DNA from: Flammeovirgaceae bacterium UBA2338
Lineage (GTDB): Bacteria > Bacteroidota > Bacteroidia > Cytophagales > Cyclobacteriaceae
DNA: 6,260 bases
Direction of reading: 5' to 3'
NCBI GenBank assembly: GCA_002344795.1
Contig: DDUM01000014.1
Location: 1 to 6,260 of the forward strand
Notes under the pieces: model-generated
Database searches by the model: none
Seen by the model: only the letters and a program-made list of their open reading frames with translations
What the model was told of the DNA's origin: nothing
Program-made: the position numbers and the translations under genes
Shown: positions 1 through 5,850 of the stretch, one piece after another
Position numbering within the stretch: position 1 is the first letter of the stretch
How the letters are laid out: every line of letters begins with the position of its first letter

Positions 1-1
1 G

Positions 2-544
2 ACGAACGAGAGGGAAGTGGCCTGTAAACAACTGGTCAAACTAACCAGCAGGGTCGTGAGAGCGGTAGAGTCCTTCGGGGTGCTGCCTCAAACACTGGAT
101 GACGTGCGCTACTACGAACGCCTTATCAAAGGAAGAGCCGCCAGTAGCCGATTGCCGATTCCCAATGAGGAAGCCGAAGCGAAGCCACTCACCACACGGG
201 CCCGCACCCAGCAAAGCCACGTGGCCATTGGAGACCACTTTAGCAAACTGGTGCAGCTGGTAGGACGGTTGAGCGTGTACCAACCCAATGAACCCGAGTT
301 GAAGGTGGATGCCCTGGAGGCAGCAGCCAAGCGGTTCAAAAGTTTGAATGCCGCAGTGGACACCGCCAAAACGGCCTTGCGCAATGCGAAGATGCATCGC
401 GACCGTGTATTGTACACCAATGAAGTATCCGTGGTGAACAATTACCGCAAAGTGAGGAGCTACGTGCGCTCCGTGTTTGGTTACCCCAGCGCAGAAGCCA
501 GTCAGCTTTCAGGTTTACGTTTCACTAAACCCAAATTAAGATGA
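2..544 (+). CDS. Conserved hypothetical protein, 5' end outside the window
   Basis: The frame is open from the first complete codon (position 2) to TGA at 542-544, so this is most likely the C-terminal part of a longer gene. A GTG at 17 could serve as a start, but coding-like sequence (TNERE) continues upstream of it. The visible ~180 residues are hydrophilic and probably helical, with no signal peptide or membrane segment. From memory, the C-terminal pattern (VRSYVRSVFG followed by SGLRFTKPK) resembles an uncharacterised family widespread in Bacteroidota; no function is known to me. The gene is visibly richer in G+C than the genes after position 1100 and ends in its own terminator, so I read it as resident DNA next to an acquired block. 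Confident that it is coding; family assignment is moderate. Confidence 0.8.
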   Translation, partial: TNEREVACKQLVKLTSRVVRAVESFGVLPQTLDDVRYYERLIKGRAASSRLPIPNEEAEAKPLTTRARTQQSHVAIGDHFSKLVQLVGRLSVYQPNEPELKVDALEAAAKRFKSLNAAVDTAKTALRNAKMHRDRVLYTNEVSVVNNYRKVRSYVRSVFGYPSAEASQLSGLRFTKPKLR

Positions 545-562
545 ACTCGTTCGTAATCAATT

Positions 563-597
563 AAAAACCCTGACTCCGTAGGACGTCAGGGTTTTTT
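563..597 (+). terminator. Rho-independent terminator of the first gene
   Basis: AAAAACCCTGAC (563-574) pairs perfectly with GTCAGGGTTTTT (585-596), and the T-run reaches 597. The 10-nt spacer can add TCC/GGA pairs around GTA with one bulged C. It lies 18 nt after the stop codon. Because of the A/T arms it could also act on transcripts from the other strand, insulating the resident gene from the cassette block. Confidence 0.93.
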
Positions 598-739
598 GCT
601 TTTATAGGGGAATAGTTACCCGCCACAAGCACTACTGGCTCATAGGAAGTGGAGAATTAAGGTTTTTACACTAGCGTAATGAAAATAGAGATGAAAACCC
701 TAAATTGGGGAGGAATACACGCGAGTATCTGACTTCTAT
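598..739. other. Gene-free interval between terminator and cassette boundary
   Basis: No reading frame with coding character is visible on either strand. There is a weak GGTTTT/AAAACC inverted pair at roughly 661-703. No integrase gene, tRNA or recognisable promoter is seen. If the boundary at 764 were the right end of a full-length attC-like element such as the one at 5553-5832, the left half should lie around 495-560, but no matching left end was found there or in this stretch. Confidence 0.6.
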
Positions 740-777
740 AACACGTATGTTGGATACATTAACGTTAGCGCCAATGC
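740..777 (+). other. Cassette 5' boundary (attC/attI-like right end)
   Basis: GTTAGCGCCAATGC (764-777) matches GTTGTGGCCAATGC at 5819-5832 in 11 of 14 positions; the three differences are exactly the NNN triplet after GTT. Upstream, ATACA (754-758) and C before GTT are also at the same offsets in both copies. GTTAGCGCC (764-772) is the exact reverse complement of GGCGCTAAC (5558-5566), the start of the attC-like element that closes the same unit. A small local fold is possible: AAC 740-742, GTAT 745-748, ATAC 754-757, GTT 764-766. By analogy with integrons the crossover would fall at or in GTT; this is inference. Confidence 0.7.
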
Positions 778-1013
778 CCTTTCAGTACCACGGACAATTA
801 CTACCAAGCCGACAATGATTCGTTTCCGCAGACTAGGAAAAATTAGCGACTGAGACACTTTACTAACTCAAATTCTCCACAGTGACAAGTGAACGTTTCT
901 TTATGCAAAGTGGAACTGAAGAAAAAAGTAAAACTTTGGACACAACTAACGAATAAAGAGTCGTACCATATCCCCCCACCGCACTGCAACCTAGGAGGAG
1001 TCTCGTCCAAGCT
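778..1013. other. Cassette leader, no convincing gene
   Basis: This stretch lies between the cassette boundary and the first stem-loop. A weak frame (GTG at 889, stop at 1099-1101, 70 codons) crosses it, but its composition is unlike a conserved protein and its end runs through the stem-loop at 1014-1074, so I do not call it. No clear Bacteroidota promoter (TTTG near -33, TAnnTTTG near -7) was identified. The length between boundary and first start codon (about 370 nt) leaves room for a promoter or a structured leader RNA. Confidence 0.5.
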
Positions 1014-1074
1014 TTTGGCACATGCCATAGCCGCGCAATCCCCGCACGACACCAAAGCTATGGCAAGAGCCAAA
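1014..1074 (+). repeat. Stem-loop repeat, copy 1
   Basis: Arms TTTGGCACATGCCATAGC (1014-1031) and GCTATGGCAAGAGCCAAA (1057-1074) pair at 16 of 18 positions around a 25-nt loop. AAGCTATGGCAAGAG (1055-1069) recurs identically at 5378-5392 in a second stem-loop with the same architecture, and both loops begin with CGC after AGC. There is no T-run after the right arm, so this is not a standard terminator. It ends 60 nt before the ATG of the ATPase gene and may be a dispersed repeat or a leader RNA structure. Confidence 0.65.
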
Positions 1075-1101
1075 CCCACCGTAGTGCACTTTTACCAGTA
1101 G

Positions 1102-1113
1102 ATTTAATTAAAT
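1102..1113. promoter_or_regulatory. AT-rich palindrome before the operon
   Basis: ATTTAATTAAAT is a perfect 12-bp palindrome ending 21 nt before the ATG at 1135. It could be a regulator site or simply the AT-rich, unstructured leader that Bacteroidota use for translation initiation without a strong Shine-Dalgarno sequence. The assignment is tentative. Confidence 0.25.
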
Positions 1114-1134
1114 TTAGGGAATCTTTTAATCACT

Positions 1135-3060
1135 ATGGGTAAAACGAAAAGTAATCAAGCTCAATTCAAATTCTCCTTTGGTGATGATTTCTTAAGATTT
1201 CATGCGGGCCAAATCGTGACTGATCAAAGTTTTGCGATAATAGAAATTGTTGCAAATTGTTGGGACGCTGGAGCCACTGAAGTTAATATCAAATGGCCAG
1301 AGAATGGAGGTACAGTTTCAATTTCCGACAATGGAATTGGAATGACTCAATCTGAACTATTATATAGATGGGGAAAATTTAACTATAACAGAGTGCTCGA
1401 GCAAGGTGGAAAGGAGGCCCAGTTTCCAAAAAATGTAAGTCATGGAAGTAGGAAAGTTTTCGGGAGAAATGGTGTCGGTAGGCACGCTATGTTCTGTTTC
1501 AATTACGAGTATCAGATAAAAACCAAAAAAGATGGAGAATTTACCAGGGTGAAGGTGAACAGAACATCTGTGGGAGATAAACCCTATGATGTCACTGTCG
1601 TAGAATCGAAACCTACAAACCCAAAAGAACATGGGACAGAAATATATACCACTGTTGAAGAAGGCAAGGGCCTATTAAATCCGAGCAAATTAATAGAGCT
1701 CATTGGGTCTAGGTTTATATCGGATCCGCAATTTAATGTTTCAGTTAACGGACACCCTGTTGTAATGACAGACCTATCCCATATCACTGAAGATTTTATT
1801 GTTGAGTACGGTAGTTCAAAGATAAGAGTTAAGCGAATTTTTGGTGAAAAGGGTAAGAACACAAAACAAAATGGAATAGCGTGGTGGTATAATCAGAGAT
1901 TAGTCGGAAATCCAAACTGGGGATCTTTTGACTCGCAGATCATTGACGGGCGTCATCCAATCGCTAAAAGACTTCTTTATATAGTCAAGGCAGACCTGAT
2001 TGATCAAAAGGATGTAAAAAAGGATTGGTCTGGATTTTATGCGACCGATGAAATCATTAAGATTCATAACGCTGTTCATGAATTTGTTCGAGATGATTTA
2101 AGAAACTTATTGTACGCTACTAGAAAAGAAAGAAGGCTTCAAGTTTATGAAACAAACAAGCTACAACTATCAACGCTACCTGCCGGAGCAAAGGAGAGCA
2201 TCGTAAATTTTCTGGAGGAAGTGCAATCAAAATGCCCGACCATTGGAGTACAAGAATTGGAGACTACTGTAGAGGTGTTAGCAAAAATGGAGAAAGCTAG
2301 GTCTGGCTATGCTTTGTTAGAAAAAATTGCTCTCTTTAATCCAGATGAAATTGATGCATTAAATGATATTCTCGAACAATGGACTGTTGACGATGCCAAA
2401 AAAGTATTGGGTGAACTTAAATGGCGATTAGAATTAATTACTAAACTCGAGACACTGGTTGAAAACCCGCAAGCGGACGAACTTCATGACTTGCAACCCT
2501 TATTTGAGCATGGGTTATGGATTTTTGGGCCAGAGTTTGAATCAATTTCATTCATTTCCAATCGCTCACTATCGACAGTAATAAAACACCTATTAGGTGA
2601 TAAAGCGCTAGATAATCACAGGAAGCGACCGGACTTTGTAATCTTAAGCGATTCCTCAATTGGTGTATACTCGTGCGAGAAATTCGATGAAAATCATGAA
2701 TTAAATGACTTCAGTAAAATTGTAATCGTTGAACTTAAAAGAGCCGGGATAGCAATTGAGAGCACTCAGAAAGATCAGGCTCTTTTGTACGCGAGAGAAT
2801 TGAGAAAGTCTAAGAAGGTAGGCTTACAGACTCCTATTGTTGCTTATGTTTTGGGCTCTGAAATCAGCCATGATGCTAACGAGGAATTTATTGAAGGCCC
2901 GGTCCGTATTGTTCCCTGTCGATATAATATTATCCTTGCGAAAGCACATTCTCGTACTTTTAATCTGATCAAAAAGATTGAGGAGATTAAAAACATATCG
3001 TACACTAGTGAAATGGACGAAGTTATTGGCACTGGTAATCAGGGAATTCTATTCACTTAA
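1135..3060 (+). CDS. GHKL (MORC/Hsp90-like) ATPase with C-terminal PD-(D/E)XK nuclease-like domain
   Basis: The 641-aa protein opens with a GHKL ATP-binding fold. The N box is EIVANCWDAGA (37-47, E37 and N41 as expected catalytic and Mg-binding residues), the G1 box DNGIGM (65-70), the G2 glycine-rich lid GRNGVGRHAMF (110-120) and the last motif HGTEI (166-170). A transducer-like region with candidate lysine K285 or K295/K296 follows. Residues about 320-450 are mostly helical and may form a coiled coil. The C-terminus looks like a DUF4263/Shedu-type nuclease: LFEHGLWIFGPEF (456-468), RPDFVI with D500, VIVELKRAG with E533 and K535, then KDQALLY with Q548. All key residues are present. GHKL proteins clamp DNA or switch shape on ATP binding; this one would be predicted to couple that to DNA cleavage. 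ATG at 1135 is the natural start just before the fold. The next gene follows after 18 nt, implying one operon. Confidence 0.88.
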   Translation: MGKTKSNQAQFKFSFGDDFLRFHAGQIVTDQSFAIIEIVANCWDAGATEVNIKWPENGGTVSISDNGIGMTQSELLYRWGKFNYNRVLEQGGKEAQFPKNVSHGSRKVFGRNGVGRHAMFCFNYEYQIKTKKDGEFTRVKVNRTSVGDKPYDVTVVESKPTNPKEHGTEIYTTVEEGKGLLNPSKLIELIGSRFISDPQFNVSVNGHPVVMTDLSHITEDFIVEYGSSKIRVKRIFGEKGKNTKQNGIAWWYNQRLVGNPNWGSFDSQIIDGRHPIAKRLLYIVKADLIDQKDVKKDWSGFYATDEIIKIHNAVHEFVRDDLRNLLYATRKERRLQVYETNKLQLSTLPAGAKESIVNFLEEVQSKCPTIGVQELETTVEVLAKMEKARSGYALLEKIALFNPDEIDALNDILEQWTVDDAKKVLGELKWRLELITKLETLVENPQADELHDLQPLFEHGLWIFGPEFESISFISNRSLSTVIKHLLGDKALDNHRKRPDFVILSDSSIGVYSCEKFDENHELNDFSKIVIVELKRAGIAIESTQKDQALLYARELRKSKKVGLQTPIVAYVLGSEISHDANEEFIEGPVRIVPCRYNIILAKAHSRTFNLIKKIEEIKNISYTSEMDEVIGTGNQGILFT

Positions 3061-3078
3061 CTCTCCAAGACTGATTAC

Positions 3079-4626
3079 ATGGCAAAAGCCTACGTTGAAA
3101 TTGAGAAACAAATTGCACGCAAAGAGTCGTTACAGTTTGCAGTAGAGACACTTACCCAAAATCGACATATTAGTACTATTGCTAGAAAAACGTATGTAAG
3201 TGACGTAAAGGCTTACTTACAAAGTCACGGGTCAGTCTATGACAAAAAACTTGCTTCTTTTTTAAGGGATTCTGAAGTAACACGTTGGGAATCGTTTTAC
3301 GAATCAATTATTCGGAAAAAGAAACCTAGTGACCTTAGAGTTGCCTATTTGAGTGGTCCCAATCCAGAAAACGACATAGAGATTCTTGTGGCTAACGGTA
3401 TTTTACCAGAAAATATTTGGGCTTTTGAATCCGACAACAAAACATATACTGCAGCGGTAATATCGGCTCTTGAGTCACAATTCCCATTTGTAAAAATCTA
3501 CAAAGGTAGAATAGAGAATTATCTGAAAATATTACCGTTTAAATTTGACATAATCTATCTGGACTTTTGTGGTGCTGTTACTAGTGATAGAACAATAAGC
3601 GTTATACGAGATGTTTTCTTTTTTCAAAAATTAGAAACGGTTGGTGTACTCATAACTAATTTCGGATTACCTAACGAAGTAAATCAAGCTAATGAGGACA
3701 TCAGACGAAATATTAATCATTTAGCTGCAAACTATTTATATCCTAAACCATTTACAGAAGAGTACTCAAAACTTGGAGGTGGAAATATTGAATCTGCAGA
3801 AGTCCAAAGCATCACTCAAAAAAAGTTCCTTCGTATTGCAAAAAAGAATGAAAGAACCTTCTACAGTCAATTCATAACAAGAATTCTATATGATTTACCT
3901 AGTGTCCTAATCCCCTACCAAAGACTATCAGCTAATCCGTCATTAGTTAATTTATTCTTTAAATCATTTGATAAATCGTCATTTAATGAAGATTACGAGG
4001 AAGATTTATACACTTTTCCAAATCAACATCCAATGACATGGGGCCTGTCTAATTTCTTTATTAAGGATGGGTCATTTGATAGTTTCCTAAAGAAATTTAA
4101 CAAACAGCTTTCAATTTTTGGAGACGATCGTTCTTTACTTGAAAGCATCGAAAAGGTTTCCTATTTCATGAGAGAAAGGTCAGGAGAAGATTTACATAGT
4201 GATAAACTTGAACATATCCGCAAAAATTGGAAGGACGCGGAGAAGTATATCTTTTGTGATGTATTTATGTTTCATCAACTGAAGGATATTCTAATCGGGC
4301 AATTGACCGCCCCGTATTTCTATAATGTGGAATACACAAGAAGGTGGGCATACAAAGCAAAAGAGACTGAAATGTTTATGGACTTAATAACCTATGATGA
4401 ATGTCGCTATATCTTTGATTGGATGCCGACCCTAGATATGTTTGAAGAAGGGGTAAATGATATGGATCGGCAACTATCCCTGAGATTTGCAATGGACAGT
4501 GTTGCTAAACAAAGAACATGGTACAATGACGAATTTTTTTACGGAACAGCAGTAATTGATCATAATACACCAACTTTTAAAGTAAAGGAATTGAAGAAAA
4601 GAAAAGTTATAAAGCTGGAGCCGTGA
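3079..4626 (+). CDS. Rossmann/SAM-methyltransferase-like protein of unknown function
   Basis: The 515-aa protein has a helical N-terminus (1-85) and then a class I methyltransferase-like core. The core has strand plus loop RVAYLSGPNPEND (87-99) in the motif I place, an acidic strand end AFESDN (115-120, E117 as possible ribose binder), FDIIYLDFCGA (156-166) in the motif IV place and strand VGVLITNFG (188-196). Motif I lacks the usual GxGxG, and motif IV reads DFCG rather than the DPPY or NPPY of N6A/N4C DNA methyltransferases, so DNA modification cannot be assumed. RNA or protein methylation, a different nucleotide-binding role or an inactive scaffold are alternatives. The 300-residue C-terminal part is unrecognised and rich in aromatic and charged residues, ending in a basic KVKELKKRKVIK tail. 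It starts 18 nt after the ATPase-nuclease gene with an ATG and no clear Shine-Dalgarno sequence, suggesting cotranscription and a shared pathway. Confidence 0.75.
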   Translation: MAKAYVEIEKQIARKESLQFAVETLTQNRHISTIARKTYVSDVKAYLQSHGSVYDKKLASFLRDSEVTRWESFYESIIRKKKPSDLRVAYLSGPNPENDIEILVANGILPENIWAFESDNKTYTAAVISALESQFPFVKIYKGRIENYLKILPFKFDIIYLDFCGAVTSDRTISVIRDVFFFQKLETVGVLITNFGLPNEVNQANEDIRRNINHLAANYLYPKPFTEEYSKLGGGNIESAEVQSITQKKFLRIAKKNERTFYSQFITRILYDLPSVLIPYQRLSANPSLVNLFFKSFDKSSFNEDYEEDLYTFPNQHPMTWGLSNFFIKDGSFDSFLKKFNKQLSIFGDDRSLLESIEKVSYFMRERSGEDLHSDKLEHIRKNWKDAEKYIFCDVFMFHQLKDILIGQLTAPYFYNVEYTRRWAYKAKETEMFMDLITYDECRYIFDWMPTLDMFEEGVNDMDRQLSLRFAMDSVAKQRTWYNDEFFYGTAVIDHNTPTFKVKELKKRKVIKLEP

Positions 4627-4688
4627 AAAAGCCAGATAAGGCAATGTAGAAGTTACTAATGAACTACTAGCATTTAAATTGTAACAAG

Positions 4689-5327
4689 TTGAGCAATAAG
4701 CAACAGGATGAAATTGAAGATTGGAAATGCTACCATGAAATTGGACATGGTATCATCGCTCATATATTTGATGGCTATTTGTACAATTTTGAAAAAGTAA
4801 CTTTTAATATAAAATCTAAGAAGTTACATGCTGATGACGAAGGGTACACTATTGCTATGCCAGTGGTTAACTATGAGCAGGTTATACTTGCAAATCTATT
4901 TTCTGCATCTTTGATTGATGGCTTATATCTACTTTCCGGAATAGCTGGAGCTTCTTTTTTTGGTTCATCTAATGCAGCCCTAGCAAATGAGTTGAGTTTT
5001 TCGAACTTTAAGTCGATATTAAATTATAATGGCTCAAAAGGTGACTTTGACATTATTTTAAGAGCTAATAGACCTTACGGCAGAATGCTGTATACCATAC
5101 AAGGTCTAACTGAAGATGAAAGTGATGTTATCCATTTCAAACTCTTTCAAATACTCAAGAAGTTATTTATTAAAGAGGAGATTGCAATTGGTATTCCCGC
5201 TCTTTTTTTAAAGCTAAAGAAAAATAAAGAATTGTTACCCAGCGATTTTCAAAGAGCATTCGATGCTGCTTTTGCTGATACTGTAAAGCAAGAAATGTTT
5301 TATAGACTGACTGAAGAAAGATTTTAA
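4689..5327 (+). CDS. FtsH-like (M41-type) zinc metallopeptidase without AAA+ domain
   Basis: Residues CYHEIGHGIIAHIF (14-27) carry an HExxH motif (H16, E17, H20) in the context of the FtsH peptidase signature HEAGHA. Further on, LLSGIAGASFFG (81-92) recalls the FtsH GGRAAEEIIFG stretch, and GSKGDFDIILRA (115-126) recalls its tGAsnDlxxAt segment, making D119 the likely third zinc ligand. The H20-D119 spacing is longer than in FtsH, where it is a little over 70 residues, so an inserted loop is needed. There is no AAA+ motor and no clear membrane segment, so it would act as a small soluble peptidase needing partner control. The start is uncertain: TTG at 4689 is the only usual start codon between the in-frame TAG (4668-4670) and the HEIGH motif. 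It lies 62 nt after the previous gene in the same orientation. Peptidase function is inferred from motifs only. Confidence 0.7.
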   Translation: MSNKQQDEIEDWKCYHEIGHGIIAHIFDGYLYNFEKVTFNIKSKKLHADDEGYTIAMPVVNYEQVILANLFSASLIDGLYLLSGIAGASFFGSSNAALANELSFSNFKSILNYNGSKGDFDIILRANRPYGRMLYTIQGLTEDESDVIHFKLFQILKKLFIKEEIAIGIPALFLKLKKNKELLPSDFQRAFDAAFADTVKQEMFYRLTEERF

Positions 5328-5339
5328 CGACTCTGATGA

Positions 5340-5396
5340 GGCACACTTGCCAAAGCCGCACATCCGGCTCACAGGCCAAGCTATGGCAAGAGTGCC
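5340..5396 (+). repeat. Stem-loop repeat, copy 2
   Basis: Arms GGCACACTTGCCAAAGC (5340-5356) and GCTATGGCAAGAGTGCC (5380-5396) pair at 15 of 17 positions around a 23-nt loop. It shares 15 identical bases with the stem-loop at 1014-1074. The outer arm sequences differ between copies but remain paired within each copy. It begins 12 nt after the peptidase gene's stop and has no following T-run, so termination is possible only in a Rho-linked or 3'-end-protecting sense. Confidence 0.65.
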
Positions 5397-5552
5397 TACA
5401 TTCGTACCACAACTTGGACAAAAGGTCAGAAAGAAAACTGTCAACAAGAAAATGTGGCTTTATGGCTGCCCGCCCGCGACATGTTTCACAAAAAAATTCG
5501 GGGGAAATACTGACAATAAAGCGGGTTGACAATTAACTAACATGGAAGAAGG
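5397..5552. other. Spacer with a weak 60-codon frame; probably a repeat, not a gene
   Basis: A frame with a TTG start at 5347 and stop at 5527-5529 reads through the stem-loop and this spacer and is basic in its middle part (PTFVPQLGQKVRKKTVNKK). Its segment AMARVPTFV parallels AMARAKPTVV read in the other stem-loop copy, so a degenerate small coding element inside the repeat is conceivable. The start codon is poor, the frame overlaps an RNA-like inverted repeat, and an overlapping 66-codon frame (5336-5536) is equally open, so I do not call a CDS. No terminator or promoter is clear. Confidence 0.35.
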
Positions 5553-5832
5553 GCACAGGCGCTAACATCGTGTATGTGTCATGTGCTTCAGTTCGTATCT
5601 GAAAGAGCGTAGGTCTTACCGCTGCTTTTTGTGCTTCTCAAGATAGCTTAGTTTAGAATTGCTTGCCGGAGTTTCTTTCACCTCCCTAGCCTCACTCAAG
5701 CTCGGCATGCTCAAATTGCAAAAAGTCCTTCGCTAAGTTTTTCCGAACTTGAACGGAAGCACAAAAAGCGCTACTTTGGTAGGTGCCTGATAGGGTGGCA
5801 CACGCCACATACACAGGCGTTGTGGCCAATGC
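5553..5832 (+). other. Long attC-like recombination element closing cassette 1
   Basis: The element has nested inverted repeats like an integron attC site. The outer pair is GCACAGGCGCTAAC (5553-5566) against GTTGTGGCCAATGC (5819-5832), where AAC/GTT and the flanking blocks pair but the central triplet does not. The next pair inward is GTGTATGTG (5570-5578) with CACATACAC (5806-5814), perfect over 9 bp, then TGTGC (5582-5586) with GCACA (5798-5802). An inner perfect 14-bp pair is GCTTTTTGTGCTTC (5624-5637) with GAAGCACAAAAAGC (5756-5769). This matches an R''-L''...L'-R' layout. At about 270 bp it is longer than typical attC sites. I recall similar intergenic palindromes in Bacteroidota but cannot name the family with certainty. 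A minus-strand open frame here is a by-product of the palindrome. Confidence 0.7.
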
Positions 5833-5850
5833 ATTTCCTCTAGAGTAGTA

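Larger units (their letters stand above)
764..5818 (+). mobile_element. Integron-like cassette 1 carrying three genes (about 5 kb)
   Basis: The unit starts at GTTAGCGCCAATGC and ends within the attC-like element that begins GCACAGGCGCTAAC (5553-5566). Allowing for the CA/AA mismatch seen in both units, these two ends are reverse complements (12 of 14). In integrons the half-site that opens a cassette comes from the same recombination site whose other half lies after its gene, so this self-complementarity marks the limits of one mobile unit. All three large genes share the element's orientation, as normal cassette genes do. Integron cassettes usually hold one gene and are much shorter, so this one is unusually large. 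No recombinase is encoded in the window. Confidence 0.6.

Noticed and set aside
41..441. Minus-strand open frames opposite the first gene
   Set aside because: They overlap the clearly coding plus-strand frame, have no independent features and look like shadows of it.
621..645. CGCCACAAGCACTACTGG as the left end of an upstream attC-like element
   Set aside because: Only the first eight bases resemble GGCCACAAC; the conserved GTATGTGTCATG part is missing, and no pairing to the right end at 764 is found.
889..1101. 70-codon plus-strand frame with GTG start in the cassette leader
   Set aside because: No family resemblance, poor start, and its end runs through the stem-loop repeat at 1014-1074.
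1360..1862. Minus-strand frames inside the ATPase gene
   Set aside because: Opposite the conserved GHKL boxes, with no features of their own.
5340..5396. Intrinsic terminator after the peptidase gene
   Set aside because: The hairpin is strong, but no T-run follows the right arm and a similar hairpin sits before the operon, so a repeat is a better reading.
5524..5544. TTGACA at 5525-5530 as a -35 promoter box
   Set aside because: No -10 box is found at suitable spacing, and Bacteroidota primary promoters use a different consensus.
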